Shown in pieces: positions 23,446-35,165 of a stretch of 64,000 nt of DNA. The position numbers and the translations under genes were made by a program. The notes under the pieces were generated by a model, which worked only from the letters and a program-made list of their open reading frames with translations, was not told the origin of the DNA and did not search any database. The stretch is taken from positions 18,724,001-18,788,000 of the forward strand of contig OX335655.1 of NCBI GenBank assembly GCA_946894095.1, written 5' to 3'. Position 1 is the first letter of the stretch. Every line of letters starts with the position of its first letter. The stretch comes from Incurvaria masculella (lineage: Eukaryota > Arthropoda > Insecta > Lepidoptera > Incurvariidae).

Positions 23446-24020
23446 CCATAACCCTTTTCTCCGAACATATAAAGTCGATAACATTATATTATGTACTATG
23501 TTCATATATCTCGGGGTCCATTTCTTTGTTTCTCGCATGAGTTTTGGGGGGAACTACTTTACACTAATGTGCAAAGTTAACTCAAGACTATAAATAGCAA
23601 TAAAAAAATCTTGGCATTGTTCAACAGTATTAGATGATTTTTTAAAAATATATACAGGATAGGAGATTAGATTTCAGCTATTAATTATACTTGTGAAGTC
23701 GGGTTTTATAGTTATGCTATGTTTTTTGGTCTAGCTCTACACGTAAAAAACCATAGAAGTGTCACATAATCACATTAAACAATACTAATAATATAATACA
23801 ATATATAAATATAATATATATGAACAGCCATTAGGATACACCTAAATAAAATCGACTTCACTATTTAACATTGACATATCTCTATTTGGTTATGTGCATG
23901 ATAATGGCTGGTTGGATTTAAATAAATAATTATTAAATATGTACTAGCTGAGTTACCTGGCTCCGCTCGGGTCAATGTCGTTTCGGACCAATGTCGGGCT
24001 GAACCTAAAGTTGTATGTTA
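23446..24020. other. AT-rich DNA with a LINE-tail scrap
   Basis: At 23943-23975, ACTAGCTGAGTTACCTGGCT followed by CCGCTCGGGTC resembles the start of the RTE-like segment at 11868. Confidence 0.35.
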
Positions 24021-24029
24021 CTTATATGC

Positions 24030-24425
24030 TCGAGCGGCTCGTAGCATAGTGGCGCGGGGACTGGCCTAGCGTACCAGAGACCTGGGTTCAATTCCGACAT
24101 GCACTACTGTCTTTCTCTTTCCGAGTCTGATAAGTGCATTTAGTCACGAATGCGAGCTGCTCCATAGTTCGGAATCCATGTAAAACTGTAGGTGGTAGGG
24201 TTTAAGCCCGCCCGGGTCGGTACCATCGCATTGGATGAAAAGACGGTCGAAGCGGCAATGAAAAATTGTCCGTGTTTTACATCCAGTTCAATGTAGCCGT
24301 GCTCATAAAAGGGAAGGTCCTCGCATGGCACCCAATTCCTTCGGGAATGTGGTGTATTGGGCTAATATCATAACGGTAGTTGTGTGGTATTAGCCATCCA
24401 TGTCAGGTTGCATAAACAAAGGCTA
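24030..24425 (+). repeat. tRNA-headed SINE, full length
   Basis: Head GCTCGTAGCATAGTGGCGC (A-box region) and GACCTGGGTTCAATTCC (B box), then GAGTCTGATAAGTGCATTTA, body, and tail TTAGCCATCCATGTCAGGTT. Best plus-strand copy for comparing with the 5S-headed copy at 18156. Confidence 0.85.
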
Positions 24426-24729
24426 TATTTTACTTATACTTATAGAATAGAGCGGCGGAAGCGAGTGTGCCGCGCACGTCGTTATCCGAGCCACCCAAAC
24501 GAATAATTCAAGACGTGACAGCCCTTACTGTTGCAGGCTTCTGCGCTCCGAATACGCCACACCACCGCTACGTCCGTGGCTCCTTACGACCACTTAGGGT
24601 TGGCGAGCGGACGATATAAAGATCCATTTAATTGCGACATCAATGAGCTTGATAGACGATGCACTCTAGCGTTTTAGTATTGACTACTATAGTTCTTACT
24701 ATATCCTGAGTATTTACAGGAATTGTCTG

Positions 24730-25202
24730 GACCTTCTCTGTTTCAAAGAATAAGGCAGGTTCCGTGATGAGGAACATGTCCACAAAAAAGACAATGTGCA
24801 TAGTGTATGATTTGGTAAGATTTACGAAAATTTTAATTTCAAAACGACTTTTAGCTAAAAGTAAACCACGACCGCGGTAGTCAAAAATCTAACAAAAACC
24901 AAATAGATTATAAATGTTGATTAAATAAGCTATGTCTGATGACTAATCTTTTTAAGATGCTCTTACTTTATCTTTGCGTAATCCACCTCTAAAGTTATTG
25001 CATAAAACGCGCAAGAAATTCAAACTTTCGGACCTTATAATTTAGAAACCAAACACAATTTTACAATGCCAATGGTTATCAGACATTTTGTTCGATCAAA
25101 TAAAGCTATTTTGAGAAAAAATTTGGATCTCTGACAAGAAATATGGGCGTGATCTTCTTTCCCCTTTTGTATGGGGAGATGAGCGGGTTGGGCCACCTTA
25201 AG
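24730..25202 (+). mobile_element. TTAA family 1 MITE, 5'-truncated
   Basis: Enters at GGACCTTCTCTGTTTC and ends GCGGGTTGGGCCACC TTAA (25199-25202). Confidence 0.75.
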
Positions 25203-25405
25203 TCGTTACCCCATCAATTCCCCATACTACGGGCGATATCTGTTTCCATGCTCAAACCCTGTTACTAATAAACCCAGATCATCAGTTGAATAGTTATACA
25301 ATGTTTTGTCATTTGTATTGACAAGCAGTTTCGAATTAGATAGAAAGGGACAAAACATTGTGCAACTATTCAGACGATGATGTGGGTTTAATAGTAGCAG
25401 GGTTA
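25203..25405. repeat. LTR-like scrap plus palindromic MITE
   Basis: 25203-25245 (CGTTACCCCATCAATTCC) matches the LTR-like segment at 44.6 kb. 25250-25403 folds: AACCCTGTTACTAATAAACCC at left, GGGTTTAATAGTAGCAGGGTT at right, with GTTATACAATGTTTTGTC opposite GACAAAACATTGTGCAAC. Confidence 0.65.
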
Positions 25406-25547
25406 ATGTTTTACTAGGTTTTTGAAATTTTGGATTCTAAAATTTGTTATAGAAATCTATGTCAGTAGGTTTTCTTTTTTTTTATAAATCTTTTAGTTGG
25501 GAAAATATTGGCTAATAAACATAGAACAACAGGAAACAAGTTGTCTT

Positions 25548-25846
25548 TTTTAGGGTTCCGTACTTAAAGGGTGAAAACGGAACCCTATTACTGAGACTCC
25601 GCTGTCCGTCCGTCCGTCCGTCCGTCTGTCCGTCTGTCACAGGGCTGTATGTCATGAACCGTAATAGGTAGGCACCCGAATTTTTCACACAGTGTGTATT
25701 TATTTTGCCGCTATAACAACAAATAGGTAAAATAAAAAAATAATAAAAATTAGAGTTGGGGCCCATACAAAAAAGGTGTTCTTTTGGTGTTGATGGTACG
25801 GAACCCTGCGTGCGCGAGTCCGACTGGCACTTGGCCGGTTTTTAAG
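25548..25846 (+). repeat. MINE-like element, copy 6
   Basis: TTTTTAGGGTTCCGTACTTAA, (GTCCGTCC)n, and GCACTTGGCCGGTTTTT end. Confidence 0.8.
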
Positions 25847-26204
25847 TTTACTTTCGAGTTTTTTTACTGAAAAATACAGATATTCACAAAAAATGAAACG
25901 TCCGTACATAGCATGAAGCTTTCTCAAGTGATCAAAAAAAATATTCAATTCGGACATAGTTTAAGGGTAGGGAAAAGTTAGGGCTTGGAAGATGATTTCG
26001 CTATTTTAATGGCAGTCGCCGTGCAACATTGTGCCTTTGTCAATGGACAAAGAATGCATTTCTGATCAATGAACATGAATTTCTGGATAAGCCACATCAT
26101 TCTGCCATTAAATACGATGTTAGGTCAACTAATTGGTAGTCCGAAAAAAATAGCAATGGGCTTTTTAATTTGATTTGCGTTTACAGTAGTATGGGGATTA
26201 TTTT

Positions 26205-26602
26205 ATGCAGCTTGACTTGGCTGGCTAATACGATACAACTATTGTTATGATATTAGCCCAATACACCACATTCCCGAAGGAATAAGGTGCCATGCCAGGA
26301 CCTTCCCTTTATGAGCACGGCTACATTGAACTGGATGGAAATCACGGACAATTTATCAGTGCCGCTTCGACCATCTTTTCATCCAATGCGATTGTACCAA
26401 CCTGGGCGGGCTTAATCCCTACCACCTAGTAGGGGAAGGGGACCTACAGTTTTACATGGATTCCGAACCATGGAGCAGCTCGCATTCGTGACGAAATACA
26501 CTTATCGAACTCGGAAAGAGAAAGACAGTGGTGCATTTCGGTATTGAACCCAGGCCTCTGGTACGCTAGGCCAGTCCCTGCGCCACTAGGCTACGAGCCG
26601 CT
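26205..26602 (-). repeat. tRNA-headed SINE interrupted at its head by an LTR element
   Basis: Complete from tail (CTGGCTAATACGATACAAC) to GCTACGAGCCGCT at 26602. The missing continuation, CGCTCAAACGAA, appears at 28914 on the far side of the LTR element. Confidence 0.85.
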
Positions 26603-26872
26603 TGTGCCGGTACGACACAGTCGCGCTGAGGCGACGTAACTTGAGACAGCGGAAATACCGCTCCCCGCCCCACACCGCGCACCGCGCACCTGAGCCGTGC
26701 CGACCACGTCGGCGGCAGTCCTTGTAACCCATCTTACGCGACGCTTGTGCATTAAGTGAAATAAAACATCTACAGAACATTTGTGTTTGTCTCGCCGGCC
26801 ACCCGAACACGTTAGTTGAGTAACCACACTCACTGAACTCTTGCCAATACCCCAGGACTCGTAGTTGGCATA
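26603..26872. repeat. Left LTR
   Basis: 270 bp, otherwise nearly identical to the right LTR at 28636-28913, which has an extra 8 bp (ACATGTCG) near 28778. The near-identity suggests a recent insertion. Confidence 0.85.
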
Positions 26873-27174
26873 CTGGTGACCCCGCGTTTAGATTTACGGC
26901 CGGCAAACACAAAAATCTACCTGTGACATTTTTTCCTTTCCGCTGTGGACGTCAAACGTTGGGCACGACTCGGAAGACTCCGTCCGCAGCGGACATCAGT
27001 GCTGGAGACACCACAGCTCGGCACTCACCAGAGGTGCTAGCACGTTACCGACAGCACGAGTACAGGACTTCACGATGACACCACGAGCTCCACTAGACGG
27101 CGCACGGCACCCCCCGGCACGGCAGGTACAAGGCGAGCTCTGCACGACCCGACCCACAGGCGTTTGGCTAGACA

Positions 27175-27750
27175 GCGCATAGGGCGCTCGGCAGACCAAC
27201 GCAGATGGCTCTCGGCAGTACAGCGCACACGGCGCTCGCCACGACAGCGCACATGGCTCTCGGCAGTACAGAGCACACGGCGCTCGCCACGACAGCGCAC
27301 ATGGCGCTCGGCAGTACAGCGCACACGGCGCTCGCCACGACAGCGCACACGGCGCTCGCCACGACAGCACACACGGCGCTCGCCACGACAGCGCACACGG
27401 CGCTCGGCAGTACAGCGCAAACGGCGCTCGCCACGACAGCGCACACGGCGCTCGCCACGACAGCGCACACGGCGCTCGCCACGACAGCGCACACGGCGCT
27501 CGCCACGACAGCGCACACGGCGCTCGCCACGACAGCGCACACGGCGCTCGCCACGACAGCGCACACGGCGCTCGGCAGTACAGCGCACACGGCGCTCGGC
27601 ACGAAAGCGCACACGGCGCTCGCCACGACAGCGCACACGGCGCTCGCCACGACAGCGCACACGGCGCTCGCCAGGACAGCGCACACGGCGCTCGGCACGA
27701 CAGCGCACAGGGCGCTCGCCACGACAGCGCACACGGTGCTCGGCCAGCAA
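27175..27750. repeat. 24-bp minisatellite, 24 units, inside the LTR element
   Basis: Unit GCGCACACGGCGCTCGCCAC GACA, with a variant ending GGCAGTACA at several positions; edge units diverge. Because 24 is a multiple of three, the tract is open in several frames on both strands (Arg/Ser-rich, Val/Cys/Ala-rich, Thr/Ala-rich); these are not evidence of protein. Confidence 0.9.
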
Positions 27751-28635
27751 CAGCTCGCAGCGATCAACCGGGACCCAAGCTCAACCGAAGACGATTTGGT
27801 TAATCGAGCCACGCGCAGCGGACGGTAACCTAACACCCTGCGCGTGGGCAAAAGTCCAGTGATTGCACATATTGGTACCCCTTTTTACAATTTTATTGAA
27901 CCGTATCTTACGGTTATAAGGTCGTATTAGGCACCAATTGAACCGCAACGACACATGCTCACTGTATGTAAACGTAACTATGTATTTTTGCAACTAGATG
28001 TAACGCACATGGTGACGACAACTAGTATTGTATCTTTTTGTAACGTAACGTAATGTATTTCACCGATGTATGAACATGTAACTTTCAGCTAACGTTTAGG
28101 TACTGTTTGGCCATTATTCTAGAATTCTAATCTATGTTCGATGTTATGCTCATTTTAATTGTAATCGCGATTGTATCATGTACGTATATTGAAATTTGTC
28201 TCACAAATGTAACCTTGTATCAATGATATGTAATCTATGTACAGTGCATACGAGATTTTATTATTTTTGCTATGATCAATATGTACCAACAACTTACTAA
28301 GTTTATAAATTGTCAAACGCAACATTCAAGTGAACGTAGAATGTACTAATTAACATGTCATAAATAGCAACAATACCGAGGCGCGCGCGTCAGGTGTAAT
28401 CTGACTCCGGCGCCGTCGGTAGCGACGAACCTCGAAGCCAACAGCGCCCGGCAACCGATGACGCATGCGTATCAAGAATTGTAGAACTGTCCGGTCTGCA
28501 GTTTATTAGACTGCGACATGTTACCGGCAGTAATCGAAGTTGCAACCAAATTAGAATGTAAGACAATTTTATAATTGGCTAGTTTGAGATTTTTTATAAA
28601 AAAATGAAGGATGTTTTTTTTCAACGGTGGAGTGG

Positions 28636-28913
28636 TGTGCCGGTACGACACAGTCGCGCTGAGGCGACGTAACTTGAGACAGCGGAAATACCGCTCCCCG
28701 CCCCACACCGCGCACCGCGCACCTGAGCCGTGCCGACCACGTCGGCGGCAGTCCTTGTAACCCATCTTACGCGACGACATGTCGCTTGTGCATTAAGTGA
28801 AATAAAACATCTACAGAACATTTGTGTTTGTCTCGCCGGCCACCCGAACACGTTAGTTGAGTAACCACACTCACTGAACTCTTGCCAATACCCCAGGACT
28901 CGTAGTTGGCATA
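28636..28913. repeat. Right LTR
   Basis: 278 bp, TGTGCCGGTACGACACAG to GTAGTTGGCATA, followed by the CGCT duplication and the rest of the interrupted SINE head. Confidence 0.85.
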
Positions 28914-30592
28914 CGCTCAAACGAATTTAATTCATTAACAATTTTTAATTCAGTAGTCTATTCTGTAAGATTTTTCCGGTGGCTGAAATCACCCAACCCT
29001 CCTGGCATAGTTATATGACACTCCAGCCGCAAAGGGAACCGCTCGCTACAAAGAGTCGCATTCTTAGAGAGCCCCAACGCGATTGGCGGCGGCTCCGCCC
29101 GCGTGAACTTCCGCCATTAGGACATGGTCGCGTCCGCTCGACTTGAGAACTTGATTCGCGGAGAAATTGAAATTAATTGCAAAGGGGATCTCCAAACTTG
29201 GTCGGGCGGATGAAACGTGGAAATGTGCGGACGGCTGAATGGCTCCGAACGGCTGAAAGGTTTGAGGGGCTGAAGTTATTTTTTCGTTTGATGATTTATA
29301 TTCTGGTTGATCAGAGATAGGATATGAAAATAATGTAAATCTTCAAAAGCGAGCATAAAATCAATTAATTAAGACAGATATAGATGGCTTAAAAATAACT
29401 TAAAATATAAAACCACTGATTGTGAATGTGTACAAAAGTGTACAGAAAATTACAGCGAACGTAAAATTAGGGGCCAATATCATTTTGATCAAAAAAAAAG
29501 AATGATTTTTATATTGGGCTGGTTTCAATATATTTTTATTGATTTTAAAAATCTACAACTATATGTAAAATGGTACACGAATTTGAATGGTGAGTACAGT
29601 ACTTCCTTTCTCATAAAACTGGGCTTTATTATATTGAATATTGCCTTTTTTTTCAGAAACTAAATTAGAAGCAAACTTCGTATATTTATTTGTTTGATCT
29701 GGATTTCATTAAAAAAACTATTTAAAAGCAATCAAATATGTTATCGAAATTAAGAGTGAATAGAAAATGTTTAAATTCGAGTTAAATTACTACAACTCTG
29801 AAACGAATCCTTTAAAACTTTATCGCTCCAAATGTGTCCCTGAATTACGGATTAGTTTGTCAAATTGGTTTATGACCACTTTACAAACATTGGCTCTCTG
29901 GGGGTGTACTCGTGAGATTCTCACCGGTGAGTCACACAATTTTCATACTCATTAAATGACAGCCACGAAGAAAGATCTGTGACTCACCAGTAGTAATTCA
30001 CCTGTGACTCACAGATGAGAATGTCATGATTAGAAACCCGGAGCTGTAGACCTCGCGATTCTGTCTTCCATAGCTTAAAACTGAATAAATGTTCACCGTG
30101 CACCTTTAAACAAAATCCTGTTATTTTTCTTGTACTTTTCGCAATTGGTACTCACCTCACACATTATAGCTTGTCGCAAAAGAAAGTTGTGACATTTTTA
30201 AAAAATTTACGTTATGGCTCAAGACTTTCCAAAAACTAAATCGACGAAAACAATCTATGATTAACGATCCTTTTAACAAAACTTCACGAGAATCGGTTGA
30301 GAAGTACGACCTGTAGAGGAGAACAGCCGGAGAGCGAGACATACGAAAGCCTTTTTACCTAAGCTGAAACGGAGACGCTTCGATGGGTCAAATATATCTA
30401 TGCCATGAGCGTAGCGCACATGCCTTTGGGAATTGATAAATTGTATGTATCGTTCATGTCAGAAATGTAGAGAAGACAAGACAGGACAGAAGACAAGACA
30501 GTTCGGCCAACACGTTCCACGAAATACGAGCGCCCACGCGGATCACCAGGAGATGCCACGGTAATTCAATGGGTGAACAGGCGAGTGAGTGG
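28914..30592. other. Intronic DNA after the LTR element
   Basis: GC-richer stretch 28980-29260 (no frame recognised), then AT-rich. Between 29930 and 30015 three copies of TGAGTCAC or its complement occur. Confidence 0.25.
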
Positions 30593-31127
30593 TTAAGGCG
30601 GCCCAATCCGGCGGGCCTAACTCATTCGCGGGCACTGTTGCGCTCTGGGACTTTCTCTGTTTCAAAGAATAAGACAGGCTCCGTGATGAGGAAGATGCAA
30701 CATGTCCACAAAAAAGACAATGTGCATAGTATATGATTTGGTAAGATTTACGAAAATTTTAATTTCAAAACGACTTATAGCTAAAAGTAAACCACGACCG
30801 CTGTAGTAAAAAATCTAACAAAAACCAAATAGATCATAAATCTTGATTAAATAAGCTATGTCTGATGACTAATCTTTTTAAGATATTCTTACTTTATCAT
30901 TGCGTAATCCACCTCCAAAGTTATTGTATAAAACGCGCAAAAAATTCGAACTTTCGGACCTTATAACTTGGAAACCAAACACAATTTTACAATGCCAATG
31001 GTCATCAGACATCTAGTTCGATCGAATAAAGCTATTTTGAGCAAAATTTTGGATCGCTGACAAGAAATATGGGCGTGATCTTCTTTCCCCTTTTGTATGG
31101 GGAGATGAGCGGGTTGGGCCACCTTAA
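30593..31127 (+). mobile_element. TTAA family 1 MITE, full length
   Basis: TTAA at 30593-30596 and 31124-31127; ends GGCGGCCCAATCCGGCG and CGGGTTGGGCCACC. Confidence 0.85.
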
Positions 31128-31199
31128 ATCATACGTTCAGTTGCATTTCGTATCCACGGTCGTTTGACCGTTCGCATGGTACGAAATGCAAGAAAACGT

Positions 31200-31562
31200 C
31201 AGATGCAATCCAGCTTCAAACACCAGGACAGCGCTGACCTATCCTCTCTATCCTCCTGTGAACCCTAGTCAAACTGTAGCATGGGTCAGGTTTCTGCCTG
31301 CCCAGGCCGGGGCTGCGGTCGGGGATAATTGAGTCGTACGCACGCCGACACGGCAACACGCGAGCGGCGACCGCAAACAAGATGGACGGCGCGCTGCCGC
31401 ACGCTGCGGGTAGTCCGCTGTCCGGGGACCGTTCACATTCTACGGCGTATAGTCGGTCGAGGACTGTTACGATGTCGCTATGACGTCTATATCTATAGAT
31501 TAAATATGCAAACAAAACACAAAAAAAAAATCTATCTTTAATATAAATAAATAAATAAATAA
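31200..31562 (+). repeat. Possible retroelement 3' end with TAAA tail
   Basis: A GC-rich block ends in an A run and (TAAA)n at 31541-31562, as LINE 3' ends do. No coding match; tentative. Confidence 0.3.
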
Positions 31563-31785
31563 CAAATGACCAGCTTTGTACGTCTTTGAAAGGAGGACAA
31601 CACTTGTAATCGTAATTATTATTTATTTCAGGTACAACCCTGCACAAAACTGCACTAATATTACAATACAGTTTTCATTTTAGTACATCCCACATTCAAT
31701 TTTACTATTATCATAAAATGATTTATCGGAGATCACTTAAACGAATTTAGTTTTAGGATTTACAAATTTTAGCCATAAACTCTGC

Positions 31786-32241
31786 TCAACGTTTCAGCAT
31801 TATAGCGTAAAAGTCGTCAAGCCGATACTGAGCGAACATGCCAGATGCACTACACCTACCCAACAGTCCCAACATACATCGAAGCGCATTGTTGTATTGT
31901 GCACGTAGTGAGTTGTAGACGTGTACGTTGCTGTAAAACGCCTGGCAATATGCACAGAACAGCGTCAGCTTGACCTCCAAATTCAGGGACATCTTGGGGT
32001 CGTCGACGAGACACACGGCCCGACGCTGTATCCAGTCCAGGGAGCCAAGCAGATACTTAGCTGAGCCTTCCAATAAATGCGAACAGTGCTTCACGCAAGA
32101 CCTTACCTGCGCCTTGTAGAGGAGCAGTTTTCGCTCAGGCGTGAAATACTGACGCAGCATAGCTAGCATATATGAATATTTTTTATTACAGTGACTAGAG
32201 GAAACGTGGTGCATATAATACATGCATAACGTTAAAATCAC
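31786..32241 (-). pseudogene. LINE reverse-transcriptase C-terminal fragments, apparently two joined
   Basis: The open frame reads PERKLLLYKAQVRSC and IQRRAVCLVDDP, the region after the RT domain of Jockey-like LINEs. It then switches near residue 90 to FCAYCQAFY and YNNALRCMLGLLGRCSASGM, a motif set of a different lepidopteran LINE group. Both lack the rest of the polyprotein. The frame survives the junction, which is probably a 5'-truncated element landing on another. Confidence 0.65.
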
Positions 32242-33550
32242 AAACTCAAGAATTTGCTAGACAAGCTCCCACCAGGCAACTACCTACGTACCTACCCTCC
32301 CCTTCGGGAAGCGGAGTGATGTATGCACATATCATGAATATTAACCATGTAACGTATAATTTAAACGATATCTTGTTTAGAATTATTCCCATTGCAGGAA
32401 GGCGGACTGGATAAGGTGTGTTTGCAACAGCTTTAAACGCAGCGCCCTCTGTTGTGCTTACATCACGGGCTAACATGGAAGAGGTTAACAGGCTGAGGCC
32501 GATAATTTTATGTACATAACGGATAAGATATTACCGTTATCTCATTAAATCGAATATAATCGAGAAATTCGCTGTCTGACGTAATTGTCGGGATAGCTCA
32601 CTTGGTTAGAGCAGTGGAAAAGTTGCAGGTTCGAATCCTGCTTCCGACGACTGTCACGACCAAAACTTTTTCAGATTATTTTCAAAATCTGAAAACAATG
32701 CTTCAAATGTAGACGTCGCTGAAACTCAAATTAAATTCTGAGGGCGGTCTTTGGCTTTCTTGCATTTATTATGAAAATATTTGGATACACTTGGGGTTAC
32801 TAACTATATACCTAGACGTTCGCTTGTCCATCTTTAACATGTGTGACAAAGTTTCTGAGACACTCAGAAACTCAGAAACCCAAGAGAAAACTCAAAGCTT
32901 ATTGTAGAACCTCACCTTAGAAATGTGAAAATTGTTATTCTTGTCAAGTTTTATTTCCGAGTTTTTAGATGCAAGATTTACTCTACGATGCAGTTAGAAT
33001 AAGGTTTGGAGGAAAAGATGAACTCTTGTTTGTCTTTAAACTAATTTTAATGTATTAGACCTGCACAAGGTTTGAAATGAAATATTATACGATATGTTAT
33101 GTTGATATTTTCTTTCCTACAACTTGATTTGATTAGCATAATTAGGAATATATTATTTTCAGAAAAATGACGAGAAATTCCAGTTGTCTTCATTGATTAG
33201 GTTAAGAAAATAAAAAAATAAAATCTATACTGTTTTTTCTATGGTATCTGACAGCTTTAACAAATCTTTTAGGTGAGCTTGCGTAGACGCCACGTGTTTT
33301 AATTAGGCACTTTTATTCGCCATTTGGATCTGTTATCAGTTCAAATATTTTTTTCAATTAACTTACTTATTTAATAACAATTAAAAGTAGTAGAACAATG
33401 CATACAATGCAATACAATAGAATGATGCAATGCATCCGGGCTGACCGACATATATAGCATCAGAGGGTTGGTCTCTAACATGTGAACCCAGATTCAGCCA
33501 TTTACCTTAACGTAACCAAAAATGTCGACCTCCCGGAATATATCACGTTC
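32242..33550. other. Mostly unassigned, with a tRNA-like sequence
   Basis: Apart from the tRNA-like sequence at 32587-32649, AT-rich with nothing recognisable. Confidence 0.25.
32587..32649 (+). pseudogene. tRNA-like sequence missing its anticodon arm
   Basis: GTCGGGA pairs with TTCCGAC (acceptor stem, one G-T), D stem GCTC/GAGC, and T arm GCAGGTTCGAATCCTGC are all good. Only 12 nt separate the D and T arms where about 22-23 are needed, so the anticodon arm is truncated. A and B boxes are intact, so it could still be a Pol III start or a SINE head. Confidence 0.6.
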
Positions 33551-34024
33551 TTAAGGCGCTAGGACTTGCCAACTACTCGCGCCATACAAATGCACTTTTT
33601 AACAAATGTAATAATATGTAGTGAAACGCTTCAGCAAATCCAAATAGAACTCCAGACTGATAATGGATTGTAATAATTTTTGATTCCATCATTTATATAA
33701 TAATAAAAATAAAAAAGTTGATTTTTCTCATTAGAAATCTGAAAGTAATTCGATTTCTAGATATAAGCAAAAACAGCATATATGCATAAACAAAAAATTC
33801 CATTTGCTTTTAGATTTCTACATTTAGTCAAAAAAGTTGGGAAATGGACACCATTTCCGCGATGTATTTTGTATAGAAAAAGGAAACATACATTAACGAA
33901 AATAGGTGGATTCCTAGACAATGAATCATATATTGTAAGAATGACACTTATAATCGTCTGACTTAGTTAGTTAACTTGGGGTGCCTCGTCTAACTTTGCG
34001 ATTTGGCTAGTACCAAGGCCTTAA
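33551..34024 (+). mobile_element. TTAA family 2 MITE, full length
   Basis: TTAA at 33551-33554 and 34021-34024; ends GGCGCTAGGACTTGCCAA and TTGGCTAGTACCAAGGCC. Confidence 0.85.
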
Positions 34025-34078
34025 CATGAAATCTTTAAATATATGCAGCACCGTAAGCAAAATAATCTACTTGACTAA

Positions 34079-34207
34079 CGCCCGGTTTCACCACCTCCAG
34101 CTACAAAAATCCCAAAGTTACCTTTCGGTTACACCATACAAAAATGCAATGTAACCGAAAGTTAACTATCGCATTTCAGGTAGCTGGAGGTGGTGAAAAC
34201 GGGGGTA
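34079..34207. mobile_element. Small palindromic MITE
   Basis: CCCGGTTTCACCACCTCCAGC at left pairs with GCTGGAGGTGGTGAAAACGGG at right; inside, AACTTTCGGTTAC-type arms pair again. Flanked by TAA on both sides. Confidence 0.7.
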
Positions 34208-34649
34208 AGAGAAAAGGAAGCAGAATCGTTTTTTTTTTCTATTTTCTCACAAACGTTAATAACCGTAATGTTGGTAATGTATTCTAACAGTGTACTTGAG
34301 ACTCGACACCGCTTTCAAATGACAGGAAATTTCATAATTTCGCTTCGCAGCTCCAATTCCCTCTAATGGAGTGGCGTCTTGTTCGCAGCAACACTTCCAA
34401 ATAAATTTAAAAAATAATTCAATGGGCAACCGACGGGTGAGGGTTCCGTACAATAGCTCAACTCGCATAACGACGTAACCTTATGTTATACTTCGTAACC
34501 GTGTTATACCTTCGGCCAAGAATTGCATCGTGCACCGGGAAACCGTATATGTTTGATATGTCGGTGTGAATGCTATTTGGTTAAACAATTATATTAAAAG
34601 TAAAAGTTTGTTGCACTAAATAGCGTCCTGTGGAGGTATTTTTTTAAGC

Positions 34650-34828
34650 CTCCGCTGTTCGTCCGTTCATGCGTCCGTCCATCCGTCCGCCTGTCCATCC
34701 GTCGGTTCGTTCGTCTGTCACAGGGCTGTATCTCATGAACCGTAATAGGCAGACAGCTGAAATTTTCACAGAGTGTGTATTTATTTTGCCGCTATAACAA
34801 CAAATAGGTAAACTTTCAAAATAATAAA
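34650..34828 (+). repeat. MINE-like element, copy 7, partial
   Basis: AAGCCTCCGCTGTTCGTCC to ACAACAAATAGGTAAACTTT; both termini missing. Confidence 0.7.
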
Positions 34829-34837
34829 AATACAAAT

Positions 34838-35165
34838 TGGCTAATACCAAAGTGACTGTCAGATATTAGCCTAATATACCACATGGGAACTAGGTCTCAT
34901 GCCAGGACCTTCCGTATATTGCTCGGCTAAATTGAACTGGATGGAAAACCCGGTCAATTTTCATTGCGGCTTCGACCATCGTTCATTCAATACGATGGTA
35001 CCAACCCGGGCGGGATTAACCCTATCACCTAGTTACGTGGAATCCGACCACGGCCAACGGTTTAAAATGGTCACCCATCCAGAACCTCTCCGCGCTCGGA
35101 GGTGCTTCACCAAGCTTATCGAATCGCAGTGTCGCGCCACAGGGCTGCCGAGGCTGACAGACCTT
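34838..35165 (-). repeat. 5S-headed SINE, diverged
   Basis: GGCTAATACCAAAGTGACTG, CTGGATGGAAAACCCGG, then GGTCACCCATCC and GAGGTGCTTCACCAAGCTTAT in place of the usual 5S box A complement; this resembles the variant head at 45144. Confidence 0.7.

Larger units (their letters stand above)
26603..28913. mobile_element. Non-autonomous LTR retrotransposon, about 2.3 kb
   Basis: Direct repeats of 270 and 278 bp flank 1763 bp with no gag, protease, reverse transcriptase or integrase. The LTRs begin TGTGCC and end GGCATA. The host SINE gives the 4-bp duplication CGCT (26599-26602 and 28914-28917), confirmed against the unbroken GAGCCGCTCAAA at about 13753. Just inside the left LTR is TGGTGACCCCGCG (26874), a plausible tRNA primer-binding site since it begins TGG. 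The bases before the right LTR (GGTGGAGTGG) are purine-rich but weak as a polypurine tract. Superfamily unassigned; duplication length fits Ty3 or BEL types. Confidence 0.85.

Noticed and set aside
27175..27750. CRISPR array
   Set aside because: Units are contiguous without unique spacers, and the DNA is eukaryotic.
27070..27862. Four overlapping 200-plus-codon open frames on both strands
   Set aside because: They arise from a 24-bp tandem repeat whose length is a multiple of three; no start context, domain or splice support.
31216..31647. 143-codon minus-strand frame
   Set aside because: Runs through an AT-rich stretch and the TAAA tail of a likely retroelement end.
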